From the IMG/VR virus record IMGVR_UViG_3300010885_080919, positions 1-64,000 of that record: DNA of 64,000 bases; one strand, 5' to 3'. Below the pieces are notes generated by a model. That model ran no database searches, was not told where the DNA came from, and was given only the letters and a program-made list of their open reading frames with translations. The stretch is from a virus. This document shows positions 8,591-16,970 of the stretch, piece by piece. Numbering within the stretch: the first letter of the stretch is position 1; every line of letters begins with the position of its first letter. A program made the translations under genes and the position numbers.

Positions 8591-9704
8591 AGAAATAATA
8601 AATTATATTGAAGATCCAAATAACGATTTAAATAATTTTAATTTAGCGTTATGGTATCACAAACAATTACATTACTCTCCAGCATGTAGTTTTTATCTAA
8701 GGTGTGCAGAATTAACTGAGGCTCCGGTATTAGCGTATGAATGTTTATTAAATTTATATTGCTGCTACAAAGAATTGTCGGGACGCAATTACACGTGTGA
8801 AAACCTACTAAAAAGTGCTATCAATTTAGGACCCAAATATCCAGAAGCTTACTTTCTGTTAAGTCAATTTTACGAAGCACAAGGAAATTGGATGGATTGC
8901 TATTTATATGCTTCTCTTGGATTAGAGAATACTGATTGTTTGCCCACCGCCAACATGGCAAGAAATTTTGGATATGAAGGCAAATATTGTTTAATATTTC
9001 AAAAAGCTGTAAGTTCTTGGTGGTATGGAAAACCACACGAATGCAGAAATTTGTTTATTTCTATATTAAGCGATTATTACGGAGAATTAAATCCTAATTA
9101 CAAAGCAATTTTACAAAATAATTTATCTAAATTAGGAATAGGAAGTTTAAATCTAGAGAATATTAGCAATGATTGTCTAGACTTTGAAAAAGAATATTTA
9201 AATGCTTGTGTTATTCCTAGTGATATAAATGAAAATCTGCATATTTTGCATGAATTAGCAAAACAATGCAAGCATGTTACTGAATTTGGTGTTCGAACAG
9301 GAGTTAGTACAAGAGCGTTTCTGAACACTGATGTCACATTAAGATCTTACGATCTTGATTTATGCCCAATGGTCAGCGTTCTTTTTGAAAATGCTAAAAA
9401 ATTAAATAAAGATGTTTCTTACGCCAAAGCAAATGATTTAGAAATAGAAATAGAAGAAACAGACTTGCTTTTTATCGATACGTGGCACTCTTACAACCAA
9501 GTAAAAGAAGAGTTGAAAAAACATGCATGTAAAGTGAAAAAATACATTGTTTTTCATGACACTCACACATATGGAACAAAGGGAGAAGACGACAATATTG
9601 GCCTTCTTCCTGCTTTAATAGAGTTTATGATAAATAATCCAGAATGGAAGTTTCATACCCACAAAACAAATAATAACGGAATGACAGTAATAGAAAAAAG
9701 TTAA
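8583..9704 (+). CDS. TPR-like and class I methyltransferase fusion
   Basis: 373 residues. Residues 1-200 are helical repeats of TPR character (YEAQGNWMDCYLYASLGLE and similar). Residues 225-373 form a Rossmann methyltransferase-like domain: VTEFGVRTGVSTRAFL (SAM-binding glycine loop, G-x-R-x-G), a strand ending YDLDL, ETDLLFIDTWHSYNQV and YIVFHDTHTYG. The last two are typical of the Methyltransf_24/CmcI-like family found in glycan clusters. It lies between the propeller gene (8-nt overlap) and the GT17 gene (3-nt gap). Confidence 0.65.
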   Translation: MNEEIINYIEDPNNDLNNFNLALWYHKQLHYSPACSFYLRCAELTEAPVLAYECLLNLYCCYKELSGRNYTCENLLKSAINLGPKYPEAYFLLSQFYEAQGNWMDCYLYASLGLENTDCLPTANMARNFGYEGKYCLIFQKAVSSWWYGKPHECRNLFISILSDYYGELNPNYKAILQNNLSKLGIGSLNLENISNDCLDFEKEYLNACVIPSDINENLHILHELAKQCKHVTEFGVRTGVSTRAFLNTDVTLRSYDLDLCPMVSVLFENAKKLNKDVSYAKANDLEIEIEETDLLFIDTWHSYNQVKEELKKHACKVKKYIVFHDTHTYGTKGEDDNIGLLPALIEFMINNPEWKFHTHKTNNNGMTVIEKS

Positions 9705-9707
9705 AAA

Positions 9708-10649
9708 ATGAAAAAAGTTGTAGATTTCTTTCCATATTTCGATCCAACTGGGCGTGAGATATTAGAATTAAGAGTTAATTCGCTCAAAGATCATGTTGAT
9801 GAGTTTTTAATTTGTGAATCAAACAAGACACAAAGCGGAATACCCATCGAATACGAGTTAAGAAAAACAATAAAAGAATGCAACCTACCAGAAGATAAAA
9901 TAAAAATAATAGAACTAAAAATTCCGGAAGATAAAGATTTAGATATACAAAAAATCGATAAATTTAATTGTTACGAAAATAATAGTGTGAATTCGAACTC
10001 TGTGATGGCTCGAACAAGAGAAAGAATGCAAAAAGATGCAATTTTATCGGTATTAGATGATTATGACAATAATACTGTTTTTATTCATAGCGACATGGAT
10101 GAAATTGTAAAAACAGAAGCAATCACTTGCATCTGCCAGATGGTGAAATTGAACCAACAAATCATAATTAAAATTCCATTAGTTCATCTTGAAGGTAGGG
10201 CAGACCTTAGAGTCCACCAAAAAAATAGTGATAATCCAAAACCATGGGACGGTGGAATGTTTTTCTGTACTAAAGCACAATTGAAGAGAGCTACACCATC
10301 ACAAATAAGATCTAATGTTTATAATCCCTTTCAAATTTCTTGTTTAACACAAGATGGCAATAAGATAGAAGATCTTGGTTGGCATTTTTCTTGGATGGGA
10401 CCAGCAGAAAAAAGATTAAAAAAATGCGAATCATTTACACATTATGACGATTCTTTTTCTTTTCTAATAACAGAAAAATATGGAAATAAAAATACAAAAA
10501 ATTTCTTAAAAGAAATGGAAGTAAAAGAAGGGCAAATTCCACCATCTGGGGACAAAAATATGGTACTTAGAAAATACCCAGTGGAGAATCTGCCTAAAGA
10601 AATTTTCAATTTACCTAGAGTAAAAGAATACCTTCTTCCGAATTCATAA
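9708..10649 (+). CDS. Family 17 glycosyltransferase
   Basis: 313 residues. Motifs of the GT17 family (the family of the beta-1,4-N-acetylglucosaminyltransferase MGAT3) are clear: an N-terminal VVDFFPYFDPTGREILELR, VDEFLICESNKTQSG, FIHSDMDEI (the acidic metal/nucleotide-sugar site), LVHLEGRADLRVHQ and DLGWHFSWMGPAEKRLKKC. It probably transfers a sugar to a glycan or glycoprotein in the cytoplasm. It is third in a propeller/methyltransferase/GT operon next to tail fibre genes and overlaps the convergent LAGLIDADG gene by 6 nt. Confidence 0.8.
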   Translation: MKKVVDFFPYFDPTGREILELRVNSLKDHVDEFLICESNKTQSGIPIEYELRKTIKECNLPEDKIKIIELKIPEDKDLDIQKIDKFNCYENNSVNSNSVMARTRERMQKDAILSVLDDYDNNTVFIHSDMDEIVKTEAITCICQMVKLNQQIIIKIPLVHLEGRADLRVHQKNSDNPKPWDGGMFFCTKAQLKRATPSQIRSNVYNPFQISCLTQDGNKIEDLGWHFSWMGPAEKRLKKCESFTHYDDSFSFLITEKYGNKNTKNFLKEMEVKEGQIPPSGDKNMVLRKYPVENLPKEIFNLPRVKEYLLPNS

Positions 10650-11207
10650 TTCGATGAATGATGGCAAGCACGAGCTTATAACTTTCATAAACTCATTAGA
10701 ACCATTTTCGCTAAAAGCGATCTCGCTTCTACCTCTGAATTTACGCAGTTCACAATCACATTCTAAAGATGTGAAATAATCAACAACAATATTACTACCT
10801 TGCTCTCCGAATTTCTGCGTTTTTAAGTAGCATCTATTTTTTTCTTTTCTTCCTCCATCAACAAACCATACCATCCATGCTTGATCTGTGAGTGTGTCTA
10901 ATATTTCTCTAGTTATTGTTTTTACACCCTTTTTATAAAAAATATCATGCATATCATTGAATACAGTATAAGCAACACTGTAAGCTCTGTACGTTGTGAC
11001 ATCTTTTTTTATTGTGTTATCATCCATTTTGAACAAATTTGATAAAAAATCTACTTTGTATTTTAACCACTCTTTATTTTTATCTCTCATAGCTAAATAA
11101 CAATTTTTACCTTTTACAGGCATAATTATAGATGAACCACCAAGAATGGTTCCATACAAAATTTGTCTTTGTCTGTCTGTTATCTGTGGGCTAGTCTGGT
11201 ATGTCAT
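10644..11207 (-). CDS. LAGLIDADG homing endonuclease
   Basis: 187 residues. It has two LAGLIDADG-type helices: ILYGTILGGSSI near residue 18 (first acidic residue replaced) and LTDQAWMVWFVDGGRK near residue 110, where the W-F-x-D-G-G form is typical of the second motif. The TYRAYSV region and YLKTQKFGEQGSNIVVDYF between and after them fit the family's DNA-binding beta sheet. It is free-standing, not inside an intron or intein. It could promote its own spread or that of the intron at 51006, but nothing links them directly. Confidence 0.75.
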   Translation of the reverse strand: MTYQTSPQITDRQRQILYGTILGGSSIIMPVKGKNCYLAMRDKNKEWLKYKVDFLSNLFKMDDNTIKKDVTTYRAYSVAYTVFNDMHDIFYKKGVKTITREILDTLTDQAWMVWFVDGGRKEKNRCYLKTQKFGEQGSNIVVDYFTSLECDCELRKFRGRSEIAFSENGSNEFMKVISSCLPSFIEL

Positions 11208-11215
11208 TTATCTCC

Positions 11216-11254
11216 ATTTAACAATATATATGCGTTTAAAATATATTGTTAAAT
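11216..11254. promoter_or_regulatory. 14-bp perfect inverted repeat between divergent genes
   Basis: ATTTAACAATATAT (11216-11229) and its exact complement (11241-11254) flank an 11-bp spacer in the gap between the LAGLIDADG gene and the 11315 virion gene. Just downstream are TATATATAATTATATC (late-promoter-like) and a small TCAGGA/TCCTGA hairpin. A bidirectional promoter or operator is the likely role. Confidence 0.5.
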
Positions 11255-11314
11255 GTATATATAATTATATCAGGAAAACATCCTGACATGCTTTTTAAAT
11301 TTGAGGAGTAAAAA

Positions 11315-11866
11315 ATGGCAGCAACTACAACTCAGGGCACCGGCCCAGGATCCGCTACTTTATCAAAACCTCTCATCGTCAACGGTGAAGTTAAAAATAC
11401 TAATTTAGCACCAAAATGTATCGAAAATTCAAATATTGACAACAAACCTGTTTTAGTAACAAGTTCAACTGTCACAGTGACACCAGCTATTCATGCCGGT
11501 AAAACTGTAGTTTTAAGTCGTGCAGCAGGCATCACTGTTACATTGCCCGCAGCTCATGGAACCGGATACAAATATTCTTTCATTCTAGGAGCGACCGTTA
11601 GCAGCAACACCACTGTTATCAAGGTGGCTAATGGACTCGACGCAATGGTTGGTCGTGCTATAGCTTGTGCAGACGGTGGAAACACAGTAAATGGTTGGGA
11701 AGTAGCAAGTGGTAACGACACAATCACTTTGAATGGAACTACAACTGGCGGATATGCTGGCGATACCGTTGAAATCGTAGACATTGCAGAAAATCTTTAC
11801 GCTGTAAATGCTTACTTGAATCAGACATCTACTGAGGCTACACCTTTTAGCTCAACAGTTTCTTGA
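11315..11866 (+). CDS. Abundant-type virion protein (capsid decoration or fibre)
   Basis: 183 residues with a strong GAGGAG site 6 nt upstream and a very strong terminator right after the stop, signs of high late expression. The protein is Thr/Ala/Gly-rich and beta-rich (TSSTVTVTPAIHAGKTVVLS, ITVTLPAAHGTGYKYSFILG, NDTITLNGTTTGGYAGDTVE). This is the pattern of head-decoration or fibre-base proteins. Base composition is less AT-rich than its neighbours, as in highly expressed structural genes. The exact role is unknown. Confidence 0.6.
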   Translation: MAATTTQGTGPGSATLSKPLIVNGEVKNTNLAPKCIENSNIDNKPVLVTSSTVTVTPAIHAGKTVVLSRAAGITVTLPAAHGTGYKYSFILGATVSSNTTVIKVANGLDAMVGRAIACADGGNTVNGWEVASGNDTITLNGTTTGGYAGDTVEIVDIAENLYAVNAYLNQTSTEATPFSSTVS

Positions 11867-11882
11867 TTTTAAAAAATGTAAA

Positions 11883-11917
11883 AGCCCTAGACACCATAAA
11901 TGTCTAGGGCTTTTTTT
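11883..11917 (+). terminator. Strong Rho-independent terminator
   Basis: An 11-bp perfect stem AGCCCTAGACA/TGTCTAGGGCT with loop CCATAAA is followed by seven Ts. It ends the 11315 gene. On the other strand it also has an A/T tail, so it likely works for the convergent gene too. Confidence 0.9.
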
Positions 11918-12452
11918 ATTTATTTTTAAAGAACTTCATGTTCTTATCGGCCCATTCTATGGCCATATGCATTCCCCTTGCAAGCAACCCAACAAGCTGT
12001 GTCGGGTTTCCAGATCCTTCAATTGATATATTATCTCGATCATTGTTTTCTGTCCAAACAAAAGAAAACACTAAATTTCTCCGCTTCTTTAGCTCGTCTA
12101 CCATTTGATGAATTGTAACCAATGAAAGATCAGGAATGCCTAATTCTTGATAGTTTTTCTTATTTTCATATTCTTGAGATAAAGTAATCAAATATAACCC
12201 ATCAAATAATATTTTTAAAATATCCTTTGTTTTAGAGCCAGATATAGTTAAATTATAAAAATTAGTTTCATATTCTTTTAATGATACATCATAGTTATAT
12301 GTTTTTCTTAAAAAGTCTATTATAGACTCTATTTCCTTGTGTACTTTGCTGTCTAGTACCTCGTAATAAACAAAATAAGGTCCATCCTTTGATTGTATGA
12401 CCCTAACGCCTTCTAGCTTGTTGAATATACTCATAAAATTTTCAAAATTCAT
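11916..12452 (-). CDS. Conserved-looking phage protein of unknown function
   Basis: 178 residues starting MNFENFMSIFNKLEGVRVIQ. The C-terminal third (LVTIHQMVDELKKRRNLVFS, then ISIEGSGNPTQLVGLLARGM) has the look of a compact alpha/beta domain, with an IEGSGNPT turn and an amphipathic final helix, but I cannot name a family. It lies 13 nt after the tagged SWIM-type gene on the same strand and likely shares its transcript. Confidence 0.55.
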   Translation of the reverse strand: MNFENFMSIFNKLEGVRVIQSKDGPYFVYYEVLDSKVHKEIESIIDFLRKTYNYDVSLKEYETNFYNLTISGSKTKDILKILFDGLYLITLSQEYENKKNYQELGIPDLSLVTIHQMVDELKKRRNLVFSFVWTENNDRDNISIEGSGNPTQLVGLLARGMHMAIEWADKNMKFFKNK

Positions 12453-12465
12453 AAACCTCCTTGAT

Positions 12466-12993
12466 TCATTTGGTTATTCCTGATTGATTTAGCACCTTAT
12501 AGAATTTTATTATGTGTTTGCACAACATGGGATCATTATTAGGATTAACAGACGGCCTGTTTCCTATAGATAAATACGGAGCTCTTTTGCTTCCATATAG
12601 CGATTTATCTAAATGGTCGGAATAATTTCCTCTCCATAAAAAATCTTTACAATTACATCTCACCAACACTTCGTTTGATGAGTCTATTTTTTTGATCGTA
12701 TGGGTCTTTCCATTTTTATCAAAAATATCAACGGAATTTACTTCTTTACTATCAAGATATTTTACGTTTTTAAATACTATTATAGGATGATATTCTTTAC
12801 CGTTTTCTGTGTTTTGAGCCAGAGCTTTTATGTATAAAGTCTTTACTCCCAAATAAGGAATCCATTCCAAAGAAACTATTTTTATAGGATCTATTGCGTG
12901 TTGTCTTTTTGTGGTTTTAGGAAAAGCACGTACAGTACTATTATACAAATCTTGCATCGTGCTTTCTTTTAGAAACCATTTATAAAATTCCAT
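12466..12993 (-). CDS. Tagged protein with SWIM-like zinc site
   Basis: 175 residues. The N-terminus MEFYKWFLKES matches the window's shared tag, with an L-K-E|S sequence fitting a prohead-protease site. The C-terminal half has VRCNCKDFLWRG, then a CKHIIKF motif about 55 residues on. The C-x-C...C-x-H spacing is that of SWIM zinc fingers, which bind DNA or protein. Inferred to be a capsid-internal nucleic-acid-binding protein. Confidence 0.65.
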   Translation of the reverse strand: MEFYKWFLKESTMQDLYNSTVRAFPKTTKRQHAIDPIKIVSLEWIPYLGVKTLYIKALAQNTENGKEYHPIIVFKNVKYLDSKEVNSVDIFDKNGKTHTIKKIDSSNEVLVRCNCKDFLWRGNYSDHLDKSLYGSKRAPYLSIGNRPSVNPNNDPMLCKHIIKFYKVLNQSGITK

Positions 12994-13048
12994 GATATAT
13001 TTACCATCTGAACATTTAAAAAAATAACTATATTAATTAGGAGAATTC

Positions 13049-13324
13049 ATGAGTGAAGAAGAAATCATAAAAAAGAAATTTGAAGTAAAAATGCGGCCCA
13101 CACCTGGTGGTGGGATAGAAAAAACTATATTTATAGACGACGAGCTTCTTGATTGGCAGGTCGATATAGACTCTCTTATGGATGCTATGAAAATGGGACC
13201 TCAATACATGAGAGAAATACAAAGAGACATAGAAAGACACTTTGTAGAATCAGTTTCGGACTTCATTGGAAGAAAAGTAACAGCACAAGAAATCAAAACA
13301 GCAATAAAAACCGGATATATTTGA
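13049..13324 (+). CDS. Small acidic protein of unknown function
   Basis: 91 residues with AGGAG 8 nt upstream. The sequence starts MSEEEIIKKKFEVKMRPTPG and ends QEIKTAIKTGYI; the middle is an amphipathic helix rich in Met, Asp and Glu. No motif is recognised. A large terminator-like hairpin follows the stop, so this is probably a single-gene transcript. Confidence 0.5.
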   Translation: MSEEEIIKKKFEVKMRPTPGGGIEKTIFIDDELLDWQVDIDSLMDAMKMGPQYMREIQRDIERHFVESVSDFIGRKVTAQEIKTAIKTGYI

Positions 13325-13328
13325 AATT

Positions 13329-13408
13329 ATATCGCAGTGATCATAATTATGTCCTTTGGCGAAGGAGGTGAATTTCTGCTGAAGGGTTTATGATCCTGCG
13401 ATATTTTT
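13329..13408 (+). terminator. Long-stem hairpin with U-run and a 41-nt loop
   Basis: ATATCGCAG-TGATCATAA (13329-13346) pairs with TTATGATC-CTGCGATAT (13388-13404), one base bulged, followed by TTTTT. The 17-bp stem plus T-run looks like a terminator, but the loop is unusually long. It contains a good Shine-Dalgarno sequence (AAGGAGGTGA) and a 14-codon ATG frame, so a regulatory role is possible. Confidence 0.55.
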
Positions 13409-14307
13409 CATAATTGTGGCAGAGTATATGTAATTGTTCTTTCCGGTATGGAGATAGGCTTTCTTTTCGCTGGGGTTGTCAGCGTTGTCTTGATTTGCGA
13501 TAATGTATTATTCCTTAGATTTACTAAAAATATGCCCGTTTGTCCTGCGGATATGGTTTGAGCATATATTTTTATAAGAATCCTGCTAATAGAGTTCTTC
13601 AACGATGTGGCCGGAACGTACAAACTACATTGTTGTGGGCTTACAATAGAAGAAGATACAATTTTGCCTGAGGCGTAATTCCCACTTGATATAGTTTTAA
13701 TTACACTAGTTCCATTTGATTCTACTTCTAGTATTTCAAACCAAAAACGAATATTGTGCCCCGTTGATTCGCTGCAAAACAAAGACAACAGCCAATCTCC
13801 GTTAGTAATAGAAACTATGCGTGGGTCATCCGTGGCGGTTAAAAAAGAACCAACAAGAGTTGGTGTAGAAGAGTTTGTAGAAGTAGTTATAGTAGTTTTA
13901 CTTGATAAATTTGGTTTAAATAACAATTTACCTACAACAGGACTTGTTGCGGTAGAACCATCTAGGTAAAAATTCAAATCACCTTTCAATCTCTCTGTAT
14001 GAATACCAAATAAAGAGATGCATACTTTCCTAGTATTAGGATCAAAACTGTTTATTCTCCAATTAGAATTTTCCAATAAAAGCTTTCTCGGATATGCTGT
14101 TTCTATTATTTTGTAAGTATTTCGAAGAATTCCATTTTTTGCCTCAATATTTGAAATTCCATTCTTTACCCCAATAGGAACTTTTTCTCCAGTCGCAACC
14201 AATATCACAAATTCATTATCTGGAATACTGGGGAGCATCGATAACAAAGTCTCTTTAGCCAATTTGTTGGTTGCTAAACATGCTCTTTTTGGAATGGTAA
14301 TGTACAT
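13408..14307 (-). CDS. Putative beta-rich virion protein
   Basis: 299 residues from the ATG at 14307 (MYITIPKRACLATNK). Longer in-frame starts exist up to 14589 but overlap the divergent gene and give a non-beta N-terminus. The sequence is rich in Ser, Thr, Ile and Val with repeated strands (VSITNGDWLLSLFCSESTGH, IRFWFEILEVESNGTSVIKT), as in tail or fibre proteins. The end (PAKRKPISIPERTITYTLPQ) is basic and proline-rich. No family is named. Confidence 0.5.
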   Translation of the reverse strand: MYITIPKRACLATNKLAKETLLSMLPSIPDNEFVILVATGEKVPIGVKNGISNIEAKNGILRNTYKIIETAYPRKLLLENSNWRINSFDPNTRKVCISLFGIHTERLKGDLNFYLDGSTATSPVVGKLLFKPNLSSKTTITTSTNSSTPTLVGSFLTATDDPRIVSITNGDWLLSLFCSESTGHNIRFWFEILEVESNGTSVIKTISSGNYASGKIVSSSIVSPQQCSLYVPATSLKNSISRILIKIYAQTISAGQTGIFLVNLRNNTLSQIKTTLTTPAKRKPISIPERTITYTLPQL

Positions 14308-14356
14308 TGTTGGAATTGATCTTTCTTTTTTTTTCCCAAAATTATATACTGTTCGC

Positions 14357-14719
14357 ATGAGAAAAAGATACGAGGATAGGATTTTAGTGCCCATAGAAGG
14401 GGCCACTTTAATACTATTCACAAATGCGAAACTAAGAATAGCAAACGGATATGACAGAATTGTCTTCCAAAAAAAGCCTTTTTTGGAAATTTCAAGAAAA
14501 AACATATGTGCCGACAATATCTCCATTCCGCATTTGCAAAAATGGAGAGAAAATAGCCTCGAATCTGGATGGATAGAATATCGCAGCAAAGACTACTGCA
14601 AAATTAAAATAATCTACGACAAACAAAAACAAAAATTCTATTGTTCTATTTTCGATCTGCATTCAAAAGAAAAACCGTCCTTAATAGAAAAACTGACTCG
14701 AAAAGGAGAATTAACATGA
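14357..14719 (+). CDS. Small basic protein upstream of the exonuclease
   Basis: About 120 residues starting MRKRYEDRILVPIEGATLIL. It is Lys/Arg-rich with an FQKKPFLEISRKNICADNIS segment and no recognised motif. Its stop overlaps the ATG of the DnaQ-like exonuclease (ATGA), so the two are translationally coupled. The start is uncertain: a longer frame reaches back to 14264 but would run over the divergent gene's start. Confidence 0.45.
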   Translation: MRKRYEDRILVPIEGATLILFTNAKLRIANGYDRIVFQKKPFLEISRKNICADNISIPHLQKWRENSLESGWIEYRSKDYCKIKIIYDKQKQKFYCSIFDLHSKEKPSLIEKLTRKGELT

Positions 14720-15312
14720 AATACTTGAGCATAGACATTGAAACTTCCGGCTTGGATATAGACAAATGCGACATCATTCAGTTTGCCGCTGTAATCGATG
14801 ATCTAGATAACCCACAACCTTTGAAAGAGCTGCCCAAGCTCAACGTATACTTTTTGAAAAACTTTTATCGTGGCGAACCAATCGCTCTTTCTATGCATTC
14901 TAAGATATTTGAAAAAATAGCAAATGCTAAAAAGAATGAAATCGAATACGATGAAGTCGAAGAAGCGTATTATATAGAAATCAAATACCTTACATCTTTG
15001 CTAAGAAACTTCTTGACTAAAAATGGAATATCCGAGGATTATCAGACTGGATCTATAGTCGTCAATGTCGCTGGAAAGAATGTTTCTGGATTTGATATTC
15101 CATTTCTAAATGCCAAAATCAAAGACTGGGATCACATTTACTTCAGAACAAGAACAATGGATCCAGCTATTTTGTACTTTGATCCCCAGAAAGATAAAGA
15201 AATGCCCAATATGGCAACATGCATGAATAGAGCTAGAATAGAAGGAAAAGTATCACACACAGCCCTAGAAGACGCTTTGACAGTAATTGAATTAATTCGC
15301 AACAAATTTTAG
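14716..15312 (+). CDS. DnaQ-like (DEDDh) 3'-5' exonuclease
   Basis: 198 residues with AAAGGAG upstream. It has motif ExoI LSIDIETSGLD (Asp/Glu), ExoII NVAGKNVSGFDIPFLN (Asp) and ExoIII HTALEDALTVIEL (His and Asp), the DEDDh set of proofreading exonucleases and RNase T. It probably removes mismatched 3' ends. The polymerase encoded at 25396 appears to lack an active exonuclease, so this separate enzyme may supply proofreading. It is coupled to the preceding small gene by an ATGA overlap. Confidence 0.85.
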   Translation: MKYLSIDIETSGLDIDKCDIIQFAAVIDDLDNPQPLKELPKLNVYFLKNFYRGEPIALSMHSKIFEKIANAKKNEIEYDEVEEAYYIEIKYLTSLLRNFLTKNGISEDYQTGSIVVNVAGKNVSGFDIPFLNAKIKDWDHIYFRTRTMDPAILYFDPQKDKEMPNMATCMNRARIEGKVSHTALEDALTVIELIRNKF

Positions 15313-16970
15313 GCGTACTTTAGATACAAATCTTCATACTCAGGATGATCTTTAAGTTCTTTTTCTAATCTAGAGATTTCACTTAAAGAAAAAGAGCCTT
15401 CACTGTTCATCCAGCTTCCTGCGGTCATATGCGAAGTACAATCCTTGCTAAAGTATTCTACGTCGTATTTTGAGTCCAATATTTTAGGCAATATAAATGA
15501 GCCAATATCTAAACTCATAGAATCAAATTTATCTTCTTTTTTAATATTGTGGTCAGGCTTAAGCATCTTTTTATCTTTCCAGTATTCAATGAGCTTTTTA
15601 TAAGAAGTTAAATTGTCTACTTGGTAATTCAAATCTACATGATACCCTACCCAATCAGCCCCTAACTTCTTCATTATATTTTTACTACATAATAAAAAGT
15701 TAGTATTAGTGAAATGCGGAAACACTATTCGTTTGTCAACCTTAAATAGTGACCATTCACTCAAAGCGTCTTGAGATTTCATTACAGAGTTTTTATTCAA
15801 AAAGAATGAAGACGCTTCTTTATTCCATTTTTTATCTAAAATCATAACATCGTCGTGCATTAAAAGATAATATTCTGTATGAACCCAAGCCAGACATTGC
15901 TCTATCATTTGGGCGTGACCAAGTCTGCTCCATGTTCTTGAAAGCGTTATTGGCATCATTTTGCCAAACCAAGTCATTTTTCTTAATTCTTCAATAAATT
16001 TTTGCTTATTATCTTGCAGCTCCGTGCCACCTGTTCTTTCGTCAGGACCGTTAATGCCTACGATAATATGTTCTAATATTTCTGGGGATGATCTCAGCAA
16101 CAAAGAAAAAACGCAAAGCATAAAGTTTGACATATCGCAGCTATAAGTGGGTATAATGGCCGTGATTTTATTAGGTATATTTGTTATTTTCTCGCATTCA
16201 TATTCATTCAATAGCGTCTTATTGGATGTTTCTATATTTTCCCATTTTTCTATTGGATCGAATTGTTGTTCGTACACATCCCAATAATCTTCCCAAGAAC
16301 CCAATAAGTGGCAGTCCCACATCCAATCCAAAAAAGACGTCCAATGTAAATAATTTTCACTTTCCGCTTCGGAATGTGCAAGTTTAAAATCATATCCCAT
16401 ATTTTTTATTTGCTGAAGTATATTGTTTTCTCCAGATTCAAATTCATGGGCAGGACTATCAAGGTAGGAATAAGGAAATACTATTTTTTTAGAAACTTCC
16501 TTTTTTATAGCGTACGCAACAGTTCTAATGTGATCTTTTTTGTTGCCAATTGACCTGGGCTCGTAGCATTGTGCAACTAGTCCAACTCTAGGATCTTGTA
16601 TTTTTTCAACAAATGGTTTTAAAAAAGATCGTCTCATTGGAAGCATATCGTCTGTGAACCAGAACAACTTTTCCCAATTTAAATATTTGCAAGCCAATAT
16701 CAATGCCGCTAAATCTCTAGCTTTTGAGTTCTCAAAAGGAAAATAATAATCTGGGTTATGACTCAGAATATTATTTCTTTCAATTTGTAGATTTGTATGT
16801 TTTTTGTCTATAGAATGAAAAACAACAATTTTAGCTCCAAATTTATCCGCATTGTTCCAAGCTCTTAGCCATTTGGCTATAAACTCTTTTCTTTTGTGTG
16901 TAACCACACACACTAAATTATCGAAATTTATATCTTGTACATCTTCAATAGATTTTATTATTTTTGTCAT
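15309..16970 (-). CDS. Two-domain GT-A glycosyltransferase
   Basis: 553 residues with two GT-A-like domains. The first (residues 15-200) opens LVCVVTHKRKEFIAKWLRAW and has FWFTDDMLPM as the D-x-D-type site. The second (residues 265-500) opens ITAIIPTYSCDMSNFMLCVF and has YLLMHDDVMILDKKW. A tandem-GT enzyme would add two sugars in sequence. It overlaps the following minus-strand GT-B-like gene's stop by 4 nt (ATGA), so the two form an operon. Substrates are not predictable from sequence. Confidence 0.7.
   Translation of the reverse strand: MTKIIKSIEDVQDINFDNLVCVVTHKRKEFIAKWLRAWNNADKFGAKIVVFHSIDKKHTNLQIERNNILSHNPDYYFPFENSKARDLAALILACKYLNWEKLFWFTDDMLPMRRSFLKPFVEKIQDPRVGLVAQCYEPRSIGNKKDHIRTVAYAIKKEVSKKIVFPYSYLDSPAHEFESGENNILQQIKNMGYDFKLAHSEAESENYLHWTSFLDWMWDCHLLGSWEDYWDVYEQQFDPIEKWENIETSNKTLLNEYECEKITNIPNKITAIIPTYSCDMSNFMLCVFSLLLRSSPEILEHIIVGINGPDERTGGTELQDNKQKFIEELRKMTWFGKMMPITLSRTWSRLGHAQMIEQCLAWVHTEYYLLMHDDVMILDKKWNKEASSFFLNKNSVMKSQDALSEWSLFKVDKRIVFPHFTNTNFLLCSKNIMKKLGADWVGYHVDLNYQVDNLTSYKKLIEYWKDKKMLKPDHNIKKEDKFDSMSLDIGSFILPKILDSKYDVEYFSKDCTSHMTAGSWMNSEGSFSLSEISRLEKELKDHPEYEDLYLKYA

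Noticed and set aside
5168-11207. Endonuclease genes as evidence of inteins
   Set aside because: Neither lies inside another protein's frame; both have their own starts and stops.
14308-14589. Longer N-terminus for the 13408-14307 gene
   Set aside because: It would overlap the divergent 14357 gene and adds a hydrophobic segment unlike the beta-rich body; the shorter start has purine-rich sequence upstream.
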